Notes: generated by a model not told the origin, from the sequence alone. DNA of 64,000 bases from Treponema vincentii F0403 (GCF_000412995.1 NZ_KE332512.1:310001-374000), one strand, 5' to 3'; positions 43,943-53,176 are shown, counted from the stretch's first letter. Numbers and translations are program-made.

Positions 43943-45082
43943 CTAATACGTCTTATTGTGCGGAAGGATGATCGGGAACAGCTTTACGTCCTTTGACTTT
44001 GCCGCTTCCATAACCGCTTCTCTTGTAATTGAACCTTGGGGGCGGGCATGGGGCGGGGCATCGCCGATTAAGATCAGTTTACGGTCGGTATCTTTATCGG
44101 TGCGCCATTCAAGGTCGAGCCCCGCATCGATGCCTTCATACACCGCTTCGGGAATATCGCGGCCGCCAAATACGCTAAATCCCCTCAAGGCAGCGGAAAA
44201 GCGGTTGATATCCGAGGTAAAATCGGTCGCGGTCTTCGTTAAAAAATCGTCATAGTAGTCTTTATAAAGCACAAGTCCTATGCGATATGAATCATACTTG
44301 GGCAGCACCTTATTTAGAGAATCCGCGAGCAGCTCCCTTATCTTTTGTATATCATCCTTCATACTTTCGGTTGCGTCGATGACAAATACCGCATCGAGTT
44401 TCTTATGTTTTTTCGGTGTAAGGATTACTTCGATTGCCGGCATAATACCGTCAACGGTGTCCGAATAGATCAGTTTATTTCCGCTCAAACGTGCCAGTTC
44501 CGAAAAAGCATCGGCGGCAGGAGTGCTAAAGGCCGGTTCATTCTTTTCTTTGATTGTCTTTTGAGTTACACGCAGCACGAAAGGGTTGTCGCTAAAAGAG
44601 CCGGTATAATCGGCATACGGTTTTTCAAATGCGCGGATATTAAAAAACGTGCCGTCCAATACCTGCACCTCACCGTGTCTGTCCCATTCATACCCGTAAT
44701 AGATAATATACGGTACCCAGATATGGAATGCTTCGCCGAGCGGCGTGTCTTGTTCCGGTGTGGAATCTATCAAACTGTAGAGCCGTTTCCCGCGGGTGTC
44801 CAGCTCCTTGCCGTTTAAGATGCGTTTTTCATCGCCGTTAATGCTGTTGTATTCGGAATCGCGGTATGCAAAGTTATCCAGCCGCTTTTGAGGATCCTTT
44901 GTCGTCTCCGTCATCAAAATGGAAGCGATATCGGGTTTTTTCCGAATATAGAAGTGATATCCGGCTCCCTTGGGGTCTTGAATAACCGCGAGATCGCTTT
45001 GGTCAAGCTCTAAATCCGCTCCGAATAACGGGAACAGGAATCCGATAAGTGCAATAACCGTAACAATACCGTTCTTTTTCAT
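43943..45082 (-). CDS. Secreted von Willebrand factor A-domain protein
   Basis: The true start is taken at 45082, where the product opens with a signal peptide (IVTVIALIGFLFPLFGAD); the open frame runs on to 45463 inside the Rel gene. 379 residues. A central unknown region (about 25-220) is followed by a VWA domain (about 225-379) with MIDAS sequence FVIDATESMKDD (DxTxS), a Thr-containing second loop and later GDAPPHARP. The Shine-Dalgarno AAAGG is very close to the ATG. It lies 19 bp downstream of rel. VWA domains bind ligands or proteins through a metal ion; the partner is unknown. Confidence 0.82.
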   Translation of the reverse strand: MKKNGIVTVIALIGFLFPLFGADLELDQSDLAVIQDPKGAGYHFYIRKKPDIASILMTETTKDPQKRLDNFAYRDSEYNSINGDEKRILNGKELDTRGKRLYSLIDSTPEQDTPLGEAFHIWVPYIIYYGYEWDRHGEVQVLDGTFFNIRAFEKPYADYTGSFSDNPFVLRVTQKTIKEKNEPAFSTPAADAFSELARLSGNKLIYSDTVDGIMPAIEVILTPKKHKKLDAVFVIDATESMKDDIQKIRELLADSLNKVLPKYDSYRIGLVLYKDYYDDFLTKTATDFTSDINRFSAALRGFSVFGGRDIPEAVYEGIDAGLDLEWRTDKDTDRKLILIGDAPPHARPQGSITREAVMEAAKSKDVKLFPIILPHNKTY

Positions 45083-45101
45083 ACCTTTAATATCGAACGG
45101 A

Positions 45102-46979
45102 TTACTTATGCGGCTTAATCTTTTTCCGCACTTTTTCGGTGTTTTCCTTTTTGCTTTCTTTGACATCCCACTCAACATCGATAAGGCGGGCGTCCAAATC
45201 GGGAATCCGTGTGAGGTTCCGGCAGGCTTTTTTATGGATGATAACGCCTCTGCCGTTGGCAACATAGCCGCAGATGGCGGAATCGGAGGTTGGTTTGCAG
45301 CATCCGGCAAAACGCACGGGAAAGTTGGTGGAACCGCCGATGCGTATCCGCAATGCGGGATTTTTATGAGGATCTTTTTGAGCTGCTTCAAGCGCTTGTT
45401 TTGCCGTTTCGGCTTCTTTCGGTGTTTCTTTAGGAGGCCGTGCCGCCTCTTTCGCTTGCTCATCCGTAAGATCCGTCCGTTGTTTTTCTTCTTTTTCGGT
45501 ACGGAGGAGATTTTCGTTCAGCTGGAGCCATGCACGGATTTTTTGGCGAGCCCGCGTCGTATGGGCGTTTTCGTACTGATTGTGCGTGGGGTGCGCGTTC
45601 GGATGGGTGATAACCTCTACCACCTGCGTGTTTTTAAGCGGGCGGGACAGCGGGATGATAGCGCCGTCGGCCTTAGCGGATACGAGTTTTTCTCCGATCG
45701 ACGAGTGGATACGGTAGGCAAAATCGACGGCGGTTGAACCTGCAGGCAGCTCTATAATATCGCCCTTTGGCGTAAACACAAAAATCGAATCGCTTAATAA
45801 GTCGCTTTTAAGTTCCGCAAGAAATTCTTCATTATTAAAGCGCTGCTGTGCAAGCGATTTGACTTGTTGAACAAACGATAATTCCTGCTCGTTTGCGGTC
45901 TTATTCTTACTGTGTTTTTTGTATACCCAGTGACTGGCGACACCCCGCTCGGCTATTTCGTGCATTTCGTGCGTGCGGATCTGAATTTCTAAGGTTTGAC
46001 CGCCCTTGCAGATGACGGTTGTGTGAAGACTTTGATAGCCGTTTGCTTTCGGCATCGCGATATAGTCCTTAAAACGTCCTTCAAGCGGCTTCCATACCGT
46101 GTGCATCAGGCCGAGAATGGCGTAGCACTCGTTTACGGTTGTACATAAAATCCGCACGGCGAGAAGGTCGTATAATTCATCCGCCGCCTTGTTCCGCTTT
46201 TTCATTTTCTGATAGATAGACCAAAAATGTTTGGCGCGGCTTTGCACCTTAACCTTAATTCCCGCCTTTTCCATCGTTTGATAGATGGTTTTTTCGGCGC
46301 TCTGCAAAAAGGCTTCGCGTTCTTTTTTCTTTGCCGCAACGACATCTTTTATCTGATCGAATGCTTCGCGGTTGATATATTTGAGGCTTAAATCTTCAAG
46401 CTCATTTTGAACGGTGGAAATACCCATCCGCTGGGCAAGCGGCGCCCAAATTTCACTGATTTCTCGAGCGATGCCGCGCTGCCGTTCCGCAGGGTATTCT
46501 GAAATATACCGTATCTTATCGAGCCGGTCTGCAAGTTGGATAATCATCACCCGTAAATCGCTTACGAGCGAAAAAAACATCTTGCAAACCGTGTCGGTGT
46601 GTTCTTTGCTTTTGTTATAGAGCTTTACATCGGAAAATTTTGCCGCCGCATTCAGGATATCCGCCGTCATATTCCCGAACTGAGCCCGCAGCTGCTCGTC
46701 CGGTAAGGCAAAACTGCCGTCTTCGCTGTAAAGCAGTGCGCAGATGATGCTTTCGGAATCCATTTCCAGAGCGGCAAGGCTATGCACCATGCGCAGCGAA
46801 TGAGCGGCATCGTGCGGAATGGGGGCATCTACTGCCGTATCGGGTATACGGTTTGTAAGCAAAAGATTCCACGCGGCGGTAATCCGCGCGGAATTCTCCG
46901 CATTTTCCGCTTCCGCATAACAAGGATACTGCGCAAAAAAATGTTCAAGACTGGTTAAGTTTTCAACTTTTTGTATCAT
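45102..46979 (-). CDS. rel: RelA/SpoT homologue with degenerate hydrolase site and no ACT domain
   Basis: The ATG at 46979 has GGAGGG 6-7 nt upstream. 625 residues; bifunctional Rel proteins are about 720-750. The N-terminal HD-like domain reads ALLYSEDGS where active enzymes have LLHDVVED, so the metal-binding His-Asp is Tyr-Ser and (p)ppGpp hydrolysis is probably lost. The synthetase is intact: GRFKDYIAMPKANGYQSLHT and EIQIRTHEMHEIAERG. A TGS domain follows (IFVFTPKGDIIELPAGST), then a Cys-containing zinc-finger-like part (FAGCCKPTSDSAICGYV). The chain stops before any ACT domain. It resembles a RelA-type dedicated synthetase. Confidence 0.92.
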   Translation of the reverse strand: MIQKVENLTSLEHFFAQYPCYAEAENAENSARITAAWNLLLTNRIPDTAVDAPIPHDAAHSLRMVHSLAALEMDSESIICALLYSEDGSFALPDEQLRAQFGNMTADILNAAAKFSDVKLYNKSKEHTDTVCKMFFSLVSDLRVMIIQLADRLDKIRYISEYPAERQRGIAREISEIWAPLAQRMGISTVQNELEDLSLKYINREAFDQIKDVVAAKKKEREAFLQSAEKTIYQTMEKAGIKVKVQSRAKHFWSIYQKMKKRNKAADELYDLLAVRILCTTVNECYAILGLMHTVWKPLEGRFKDYIAMPKANGYQSLHTTVICKGGQTLEIQIRTHEMHEIAERGVASHWVYKKHSKNKTANEQELSFVQQVKSLAQQRFNNEEFLAELKSDLLSDSIFVFTPKGDIIELPAGSTAVDFAYRIHSSIGEKLVSAKADGAIIPLSRPLKNTQVVEVITHPNAHPTHNQYENAHTTRARQKIRAWLQLNENLLRTEKEEKQRTDLTDEQAKEAARPPKETPKEAETAKQALEAAQKDPHKNPALRIRIGGSTNFPVRFAGCCKPTSDSAICGYVANGRGVIIHKKACRNLTRIPDLDARLIDVEWDVKESKKENTEKVRKKIKPHK

Positions 46980-47025
46980 CGTACGCCCTCCGGGCAATCA
47001 CAGCAGCCATTTTTTTGAATTCCCC

Positions 47026-47120
47026 GCAAAATAATTGAGGCTGTTCGACCAGAGTTGAACCTCTCCGCGGTTCAAATGGCCTCACCGCCTCAATTATTTT
47101 GCGATTCTTATTTATATATT
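47026..47120. repeat. Family 2 repeat, inverted copy C
   Basis: Perfect 16-bp terminal repeats GCAAAATAATTGAGGC (47026-47041) and GCCTCAATTATTTTGC (47087-47102). Read on the reverse strand it matches copy A closely (GCCATTTGAACCGC versus ACCATTTGAGCCGC). The flanking AATAAGAATC (47103-47112 reversed) is also shared. It lies in the 318-bp gap between the nuclease gene and rel; besides the hairpin at 47152 I see nothing else in that gap. Confidence 0.75.
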
Positions 47121-47151
47121 GGCTACTGTGATTGCACTTTGTTTAAATAGA

Positions 47152-47180
47152 CTGTAAAAAATTTTGAAAATTTTTTACAG
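47152..47180. terminator. Long AT-rich hairpin between nuclease gene and rel
   Basis: CTGTAAAAAATTTT (47152-47165) and AAAATTTTTTACAG (47167-47180) are perfect complements, giving a stem of at least 12 bp. It is a palindrome that could act in either direction. No gene ends close to it. Confidence 0.5.
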
Positions 47181-47297
47181 AAGGAATGCAACCGTACTGG
47201 AGATCCCATAAACAATGTACGTCTTTGCACATTGCTTGATGGCGAATTTGTGGCAAAACAAATTTACTGCTGCTTAATACGTTCGCATAATTTTGTA

Positions 47298-48161
47298 TTA
47301 AGATAGAGCAATTGCTTCCACTTCTTGGACAGTTAAGCCGGTCGCCTGCATGATATTTTTACTTGATAAGCCCATAGCGCGTAAATTCCGTGCAGTTTCA
47401 AGTTTTGCTTGGCGGGAACCTTCAGCAAGGCCGCGTTCAAGACCTTTCCGTTCAGATTCGTTTATCATCGACAGTCGGTCGCTTTCATATTCCCATGCTG
47501 CTTCATACCGTTTCCGCTCTTGCTCATCCAGATAAAATATATCCATTACTTTATTCGCCTTTGTCATTACAGGATTTCCTTGTGCTAACATTCGTCTCTT
47601 CTCCTTGCTATCCGTTTTGATAAACATAAGCCATTTCTCTAAGCTTGTCAAATTCTCTTTCGGCAGTTTGGTTAAATCTAAAAAATGAATCTCCAATAGC
47701 TCATCCAAGAGTGTCTGTTCTTCGCTTTCCCGTATCTGATAAACCGAATGTACCTTACGGCTCAGTTTAAATAGACTGTTCAGCACATTGATTGCAATAC
47801 ATTTTTTCAAATCCATGTACTGTAAACCGCTGAAAAAATGCTCATGGATCATTTTTGAACAGTAAAAGACACTCCGTTTGGGATAGTAATCAAAATACGT
47901 GTTCTGCATTTCCACATCGATTTTTCGCCCATCGTTTAAGCGGATTTTTATGTCGAGCCGTCCGGTTTTATCGTTATAAAAGCGTGGAATCTGCTCGTTG
48001 TTGTCTATACGGACATCATCAAAATCATCCTGACTTAAGTGGGTTACCAACGAAAGAAATTCAATCATGATGTCCTTATTCTCCTCGGTACCGAAAAGTT
48101 TCTTGAACGCGTAATCATTTCGAGCGGTAAATCTCATCGGGCTAGTAGGGAATTTCTGCAT
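47298..48161 (-). CDS. Rpn/PD-(D/E)XK nuclease family (transposase-like) protein
   Basis: 287 residues. The family opening is clear: RFTARNDYAFKKLFGTEENKDIMIEFL. The nuclease core reads GRLDIKIRLNDGRKIDVEMQ, a D ... ExQ form of the PD-(D/E)XK site. The C-terminus is helical and rich in Glu/Arg (KGLERGLAEGSRQAKLETAR), ending in a putative helix-turn-helix-like part (ASGLTVQEVEAIAL-like). GGAGG stands 8 nt before the ATG. Such proteins are common in many copies in spirochaetes and promote recombination in relatives. It stands alone beside a repeat, as mobile-like genes often do. Confidence 0.88.
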   Translation of the reverse strand: MQKFPTSPMRFTARNDYAFKKLFGTEENKDIMIEFLSLVTHLSQDDFDDVRIDNNEQIPRFYNDKTGRLDIKIRLNDGRKIDVEMQNTYFDYYPKRSVFYCSKMIHEHFFSGLQYMDLKKCIAINVLNSLFKLSRKVHSVYQIRESEEQTLLDELLEIHFLDLTKLPKENLTSLEKWLMFIKTDSKEKRRMLAQGNPVMTKANKVMDIFYLDEQERKRYEAAWEYESDRLSMINESERKGLERGLAEGSRQAKLETARNLRAMGLSSKNIMQATGLTVQEVEAIALS

Positions 48162-48352
48162 TTTTTATGCCTCCATGCCCTCTATATAAAGCACAAATGG
48201 CAAAATGGCTAAGAAAATCGGCAGGTAATCATGTTTTTCTATAAATTTGTCCTTTTGAAATATACAGAACATCTGCTACGTCGCATCATTAAAAGTATAC
48301 ATCCGTTTATCTCTCTGATTGAATGCAATCGCTTTTAGCATTTTGGATTCGG

Positions 48353-49312
48353 TTACCCGGATACGCCCTCGATTAATCTGTCCTGGCCTGCTAGATCCTG
48401 CCGGATGCGGACGTTTGAAAATCCTGCATTTTCAAAGAGCCGGCGGGCGGCGTGGGCATGGTATTCTCCTACTTCGCTTAAAAGGACACCTCCGCCGTTC
48501 AGGACGGTACGGATATTATTTGTCAAAATGCGTATAAAATCAAGACCATCGGAGCCGCCGTCGAGGGCTAAGGCCGGTTCATTCCGACCGTCTTTGAGCA
48601 GTTCCTGCGTCAGTGCAGAGGGGACATACGGCGGATTGGCAGCAATAAGGTCGAAGCGGAGAATATTGGGGAGTAGGGAAGATGGAGATAGTGATTCTCT
48701 AACACGGGCGATTGTTTCCGGCAACGAGCGCATATCTCCTTCGATGAAGCAAAGCCGCCTTTGCGCTTCCGCAGAAAGGAGCCGCTCCGCATTGAGCCGG
48801 GCTATAGCGAGAGCTGCGGGGGAAATATCTACGGCAACGCAGACTATATTCCGGATACCTTCCACTTCAAGCGTATATAGAATGGAGATTGCAACGCAGC
48901 CCGAGCCGGTACAGGGATCCAGTAAGTACAAGGTTTGTTCCGGCGGCCGAAGCGCTTCCGCTTTTTCTTTTATGACGGCGAGGCTCCGTTCTACCAGCAA
49001 TTCGGTGTCGGGCTTAGGGATAAGCACATCGGGGCTGACCTTGAAGGAGAGTCCCCAAAAGTCTTTTTCTCCGGTAATATAGGCAATGGGTAAACCGGTG
49101 CTGCGCCGTTCCACCGCCTCGCAAAATGTTTCCCGTATCGGGGAAATATCGGCATCGTCATGGGCAAAAAGCCATGCCCGCGGCTTATTCAGAAAGTGCT
49201 GCAGTAGTACATCCGCATCGAGCATTAATGATGAGCGGGCCTGCGTTTTCAGCCTTGCCGACCGTGCAAATAACTGAACGGCGTAGCGGCGGGCATCGGC
49301 GACGGTGAACAT
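48353..49312 (-). CDS. prmC: Peptide chain release factor N5-glutamine methyltransferase
   Basis: 319 residues. The N-terminal helical domain precedes the SAM-binding fold LLDPCTGSGCVAISIL, and the catalytic AANPPYVPS fits the family NPPY motif that holds the glutamine. GGSDGLDFIRIL follows, as in PrmC. It methylates the GGQ glutamine of release factors, including RF1 encoded immediately upstream: prfA ends 4 bp before this ATG, so the pair is translationally linked. Confidence 0.96.
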   Translation of the reverse strand: MFTVADARRYAVQLFARSARLKTQARSSLMLDADVLLQHFLNKPRAWLFAHDDADISPIRETFCEAVERRSTGLPIAYITGEKDFWGLSFKVSPDVLIPKPDTELLVERSLAVIKEKAEALRPPEQTLYLLDPCTGSGCVAISILYTLEVEGIRNIVCVAVDISPAALAIARLNAERLLSAEAQRRLCFIEGDMRSLPETIARVRESLSPSSLLPNILRFDLIAANPPYVPSALTQELLKDGRNEPALALDGGSDGLDFIRILTNNIRTVLNGGGVLLSEVGEYHAHAARRLFENAGFSNVRIRQDLAGQDRLIEGVSG

Positions 49313-49316
49313 CCGG

Positions 49317-50384
49317 TTATGCTTGAGCCTTCATCATTTGCTCGCGGGCTGCAATGCAGAGCGCCTCGACAATTTCGTTAAGGTCTCCCTGCATGATTGT
49401 ATCGAGCTTATACAGGGTAAGGTTAATCCGGTGGTCGGTTACGCGGTTTTGCGGATAGTTGTAGGTGCGGATGCGCTCGGAACGGTCACCCGAACCGACT
49501 TGATTTTTCCGATCTTCCGCCCGCTCCGACTGTTTTTTTGCTTCTTCCATGTCGTAGAGCCGGCTCCGCAGTACGCGCATCGCCTTTGCTTTATTCTTAA
49601 TCTGGCTTTTTTCGTCCTGACAGATAACGACAAGCCCGGTCGGAATATGGGTAATCCGTACGGCGGAGTCGGTAGTGTTGACGCACTGACCGCCGGGGCC
49701 TCCCGCACGCATGACGTCGATGCGCAGGTCTTCCTGCTTGATAACGATTTCCGTTTCCTCCGCTTCGGGTAATACCGCAACGGTTACCGCGCTGGTGTGG
49801 ATACGCCCCGAACCTTCCGTTTCCGGTACGCGCTGCACGCGGTGTACTCCCGATTCATAGCGGAGACTTCCGTATACGTACTTGCCCGAAATGGACAGCG
49901 TTACTTCTTTAAAACCGCCAAGTTCGGTTTCGTTGGAGGAAAGAATTTCATATTTCCAGTTTTTCAGTTCCGCGTAGTGCGTGTACATTTTTAACAGATC
50001 CGCCGCAAAGAGCGCCGCTTCTTCTCCGCCGGTACCGCCGCGTATTTCCATGATGATGTTTTTTTCTTCCAGCGGATCGGGAGGAATCAGCAGCACTTTA
50101 AGGTTATTCTCGCTTTGCTCAAGCTGTGCTTCAAGGTTATGCAGTTCTTCCCGCGCCATCTCTTTAAGCTCATGATCGGTTTCCTCCTGCATCATTGCGC
50201 GGGTTTGTATAATTTCCTGTTCAAACCGGAGATACTGCGCATATTCTTCCATCAGTTTTGAAAGGTATGCATGTTCCCTCATCGCTTCCTTGTAGCGGTT
50301 TTGATTTTTAATCAACGCAGGGTCTTGTATTTCTTCTTCCAGTTCTTTCCATCGAACCGATAAACTTTCAAGTTTTTCTTTCAT
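49317..50384 (-). CDS. prfA: Peptide chain release factor 1
   Basis: 355 residues, the usual RF1 length. The tripeptide codon-recognition element is PET in [16 protein letters not shown], which is the PxT form of RF1 (UAA/UAG). The hydrolysis motif is [18 protein letters not shown]. It is followed directly by prmC, its modifying enzyme. Confidence 0.98.
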   Translation of the reverse strand: MKEKLESLSVRWKELEEEIQDPALIKNQNRYKEAMREHAYLSKLMEEYAQYLRFEQEIIQTRAMMQEETDHELKEMAREELHNLEAQLEQSENNLKVLLIPPDPLEEKNIIMEIRGGTGGEEAALFAADLLKMYTHYAELKNWKYEILSSNETELGGFKEVTLSISGKYVYGSLRYESGVHRVQRVPETEGSGRIHTSAVTVAVLPEAEETEIVIKQEDLRIDVMRAGGPGGQCVNTTDSAVRITHIPTGLVVICQDEKSQIKNKAKAMRVLRSRLYDMEEAKKQSERAEDRKNQVGSGDRSERIRTYNYPQNRVTDHRINLTLYKLDTIMQGDLNEIVEALCIAAREQMMKAQA

Positions 50385-50476
50385 AATAATTCACCTTATA
50401 ATGTGCTTTTAGCCGATAAGACGGCTCATACTGTTTTGGTAGTTACAAGAAATGATAGGATAGTATCGGAGCCCAG

Positions 50477-51373
50477 CTAAGGCTGCTGCATGGCTTCTAA
50501 AATGTCTTTATTGTGGAACAGTTTTGCATAGCCGAGTGCCGACATACCCAGCACATCGGCAATATTGTAGTCTGCATGATGTTCGACGAGCAGCTTTACC
50601 ATCGGAACATCTTGTCTGCCGACGGCAAGAATCAATGCCGTTTGTCCGTCCTTACTTTGAATGTCCGTATCTGCATCCTTTGAAAGGAGCAGCTGGGCTG
50701 TTTTTAAATCGCCGAGCTGAGCGGCTTCCATCAGAGCCGAATAAGAACGGTCTTCGGAGCAAAGATTGATTTCCGCTCCGTGGGTAAGTAATAATGATGC
50801 TATATCATACTGTGAATTTCTAACGGCAAGAGAAAGCAGCGGAGTTCCGCGTGTATCACGCTGGGAAGCATCAAAACCGGCCTCTAAAAAAAGCCGGACA
50901 ATTTCGTATTTACCCTCCTGTACCGCTGCAGCAAAATTCGATTCAAAACAAGGAAAACCGCTGTTTAAAAGTTTTTCGCGGGCAAGCCGCTTGCGTTCTA
51001 CCATTAGGAAATTTTGTTGTTCTTTAATAAAATACTCTTCAAATATATCGAGGGCAAGCGGTACGGCAAATTGCATACAATTTTTGGGTAAGGGTAATAC
51101 AGTCCCTTGACCGAGCGTTAAGATCGGGAGATTTCTTCCGATACCGAGGCCTAAAAAGAAAATAAATGCCGAATTGAGTGTGGACGTATTCTTGGCAAAG
51201 ACAAATAGAATATGCGATGCGTCCTGTAATAGTGAGGTAGGGGGACAGGTACTGTCTTCCCAGATTGTATCGGCTTGACGATATACGACATCACATTCAT
51301 GAGATTCAATGATATGAGCGACAGCTTCGGATATTTTTTTTCCGTTTTTTTCATATAGGATAACAATTTTCAT
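50477..51373 (-). CDS. Ankyrin-repeat protein with an N-terminal TIR-like Rossmann domain
   Basis: 298 residues. Residues about 1-115 form alternating strands and helices (KIVILYEKNGKKISEAVAHI, ASHILFVFAKNTSTLNSAFI, LPILTLGQG), which recalls TIR or nucleotide-sensor folds. The place of a TIR catalytic Glu appears to be Asn/Ser, so enzymatic activity is doubtful. From about 150 there are four to five ankyrin repeats (TPLLSLAVRNSQYDIASLLL, ALMEAAQLGDLKTAQLLL, TALILAVGRQDVPMVKLLV). No signal peptide. AGGAA precedes the ATG. Function unknown; ankyrin repeats predict protein binding. Confidence 0.78.
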   Translation of the reverse strand: MKIVILYEKNGKKISEAVAHIIESHECDVVYRQADTIWEDSTCPPTSLLQDASHILFVFAKNTSTLNSAFIFFLGLGIGRNLPILTLGQGTVLPLPKNCMQFAVPLALDIFEEYFIKEQQNFLMVERKRLAREKLLNSGFPCFESNFAAAVQEGKYEIVRLFLEAGFDASQRDTRGTPLLSLAVRNSQYDIASLLLTHGAEINLCSEDRSYSALMEAAQLGDLKTAQLLLSKDADTDIQSKDGQTALILAVGRQDVPMVKLLVEHHADYNIADVLGMSALGYAKLFHNKDILEAMQQP

Positions 51374-51463
51374 GGTAATTCCTAGATAGTATAATGTAAA
51401 ACGGAAAAAATTTCAATGTAAATGCGCAGATTTGTATTCGGACATCAACTAGAACCGATAAAA

Positions 51464-51537
51464 TGAGACCGGCGGGATTCGAACCCGCCACCTACTGCTT
51501 AGAAGGCAGTTGCTCTATCCAAATGAGCTACGATCTC
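51464..51537 (-). tRNA. tRNA-Arg (anticodon TCT)
   Basis: On the reverse strand acceptor GAGATCG pairs with CGGTCTC (one G-T pair). Anticodon stem ACTGC/GCAGT encloses loop CTTCTAA with anticodon TCT (reads AGA/AGG). The T-arm is GGCGGG-TTCGAAT-CCCGCC and the discriminator is A. CCA is not encoded. Confidence 0.97.
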
Positions 51538-51572
51538 TTACACTTACAGTTTGTTACTGCAAATATGCTATA

Positions 51573-51601
51573 TGTATACAATAGGAACGAAAAAAAGTCA
51601 A
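51573..51601 (-). promoter_or_regulatory. Promoter of tRNA-Arg
   Basis: Reverse strand: TTGACT (51596-51601), a 17-bp spacer and TATACA (51573-51578), about 35 bp upstream of the tRNA 5' end. Confidence 0.6.
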
Positions 51602-51678
51602 CCGCCTGAAAGATTTTATAATACGGGTAGTGGATACAATGCTTAACCATTTTTTTAATTAAAAATCATTCCGAATAT

Positions 51679-51707
51679 TTGACATCTTGCCGTAAATTTA
51701 CTATTTT
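51679..51707 (+). promoter_or_regulatory. tlpA promoter, predicting a leaderless mRNA
   Basis: Perfect TTGACA (51679-51684), a 17-bp spacer and TATTTT (51702-51707). The ATG at 51714 is six bases further and has no Shine-Dalgarno sequence. Confidence 0.6.
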
Positions 51708-51713
51708 GTGTGC

Positions 51714-52352
51714 ATGAAAGTTAGAATATTATATGTATGCCTCGTTTTTAGTCTTTTTGTATTCGGATGTTCCGCTAAACAAACTCAATCGGCTGCATCC
51801 GCTTCAACACCTGAGCCGGGAACCCGGCAAACTGCTGCCGCTTCTGGAGTGCAAGTATCTACAGCTCAACAGTCTCATGCCGATTCCGTCTCATCGTTAA
51901 GCTCGCTCGGTTTCTATGTGTACGACACGCCGATCGATTTGCCCATATCTTCATCTATTCCTGCACTCGCAGGTGATTCTATTAAGGTTGGGGCATTTAC
52001 CGGTAAAATCAGCCTTCTCAATTTTTGGGCGACATGGTGCCCGCCGTGCCGTGCGGAAATGCCCTCGATTGAGCGCTTACACAAGCAGATGAGCGGTACA
52101 AAATTTCAGATTATTGCCGTCAATTCAGGCGAGCGTCGCTCGCAGGTGGCCTCCTTTATCGAAAAAAATAAGTATACGTTCCCCATCTATTTAGATGAAT
52201 CGAATGAGCTGTCGTCAATCTTTGCGGCGCGCGGCCTTCCGTCGACGTATCTTGTCAATAAAGAAGGAAAAGTTATTGCCGCCCGTATCGGAGCGATGGA
52301 ATATGACCAAGCGGAATTGATCAAAGTGCTCAAGGAATTGGCCGATGGGTAA
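51714..52352 (+). CDS. TlpA/ResA-type thioredoxin-like lipoprotein
   Basis: The start at 51714 (MKVRILYVCLVF) fits the signal peptide and the promoter; a GTG two codons upstream is possible. 212 residues. The lipobox is FVFGCSA. A Ser/Thr/Ala-rich linker (about 20-60) leads to a thioredoxin fold with the active site ATWCPPCRAEMPS (WCPPC) and the cis-Pro in GLPSTYLV. It should reduce disulfides in periplasmic proteins. The next gene, ccdA, overlaps by 8 bp and would supply electrons from the cytoplasm. Confidence 0.93.
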   Translation: MKVRILYVCLVFSLFVFGCSAKQTQSAASASTPEPGTRQTAAASGVQVSTAQQSHADSVSSLSSLGFYVYDTPIDLPISSSIPALAGDSIKVGAFTGKISLLNFWATWCPPCRAEMPSIERLHKQMSGTKFQIIAVNSGERRSQVASFIEKNKYTFPIYLDESNELSSIFAARGLPSTYLVNKEGKVIAARIGAMEYDQAELIKVLKELADG

Positions 52353-53148
52353 TGCATCGCTTCCCGGCCTCTTCGGGGCCTTTTTTGCAGGGCTGCTTTC
52401 CTTTTTAAGTCCCTGCGTATTACCGCTTATTCCCGTGTACCTTTCGTTTATCTCAGGCGAATCTTTAGCTGAAATTCGGGAAGGCGGCAGCGGCCGTATG
52501 CGCCTTTTTTTACGCAGTATCAGCTTTGTATTGGGATTTACGGCTGTGTTTGTGCTGCTCGCGATCTTATTCGGTACGGGCGCCCGGTTTATCGGCAGTT
52601 CGGCTCCGCGTATGATTATGCGGGGTGCGGGAGTAGTTGTTATTATCCTCGGCCTTAACATGCTGTTTGATTTTATCCCTTTTTTACGCGGAGAGGTAAA
52701 AGCGCAGACGCCGAATAATGCCGCAAGTTTTTCAAAGGCATTCCTTTTCGGTATGCTGTTCGCTGCCGGATGGAGCCCCTGCATCGGGCCGATATTGTCA
52801 TCAATTCTGCTCTTTGCGGCTCAAGCAGGGAACATCGTAAAAGCAGCCTTTTTGCTTGGAGCGTATTCGCTCGGGCTGGGGATTCCTTTCCTGCTGGTAG
52901 GGCTGTTTTTTGATAAAGCGGAGCCGGTGCTGCGGTGGTTTAAGCGGCATACGCGCGGGGTTAAGATAACCGCCGGATTGCTGATTATCTTTTTCGGTGT
53001 ATTGATGGTAACGGCCGGTTTATCGAGCATCACAACCTTCTTTATTAAGATAGGCTATGCGCTCGAAGATTATGCTCAAACGGGAACTCCTCCGTTCAGC
53101 ACTATTGCCGGAGCGCTAGCCCGCTGGCTGCAGTTCCAAGGAGTGTAA
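52345..53148 (+). CDS. ccdA: CcdA/DsbD-type membrane thiol-disulfide transporter
   Basis: 267 residues with six to seven hydrophobic segments. The two redox Cys motifs are LSPCVLPLIPVYLSF near the N-terminus and GWSPCIGPILSS in the middle, as in CcdA. It carries reducing power from cytoplasmic thioredoxin across the membrane to periplasmic thiol proteins, here most likely the lipoprotein encoded by the overlapping upstream gene. No c-type cytochrome biogenesis genes are nearby. Confidence 0.94.
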   Translation: MGNASLPGLFGAFFAGLLSFLSPCVLPLIPVYLSFISGESLAEIREGGSGRMRLFLRSISFVLGFTAVFVLLAILFGTGARFIGSSAPRMIMRGAGVVVIILGLNMLFDFIPFLRGEVKAQTPNNAASFSKAFLFGMLFAAGWSPCIGPILSSILLFAAQAGNIVKAAFLLGAYSLGLGIPFLLVGLFFDKAEPVLRWFKRHTRGVKITAGLLIIFFGVLMVTAGLSSITTFFIKIGYALEDYAQTGTPPFSTIAGALARWLQFQGV

Positions 53149-53176
53149 AAGGACTACGGGATGCCCCAAAGGGCAC

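Noticed and set aside
45083-45463. N-terminal extension of the VWA protein
   Set aside because: The extra residues are Lys/Arg-rich, lie entirely within the Rel gene in another frame, and precede a perfect signal peptide starting at 45082.
47298-48161. Complete insertion sequence around the PD-(D/E)XK gene
   Set aside because: No terminal inverted repeats or target duplication frame the gene; the nearby palindrome is a separate repeat family.
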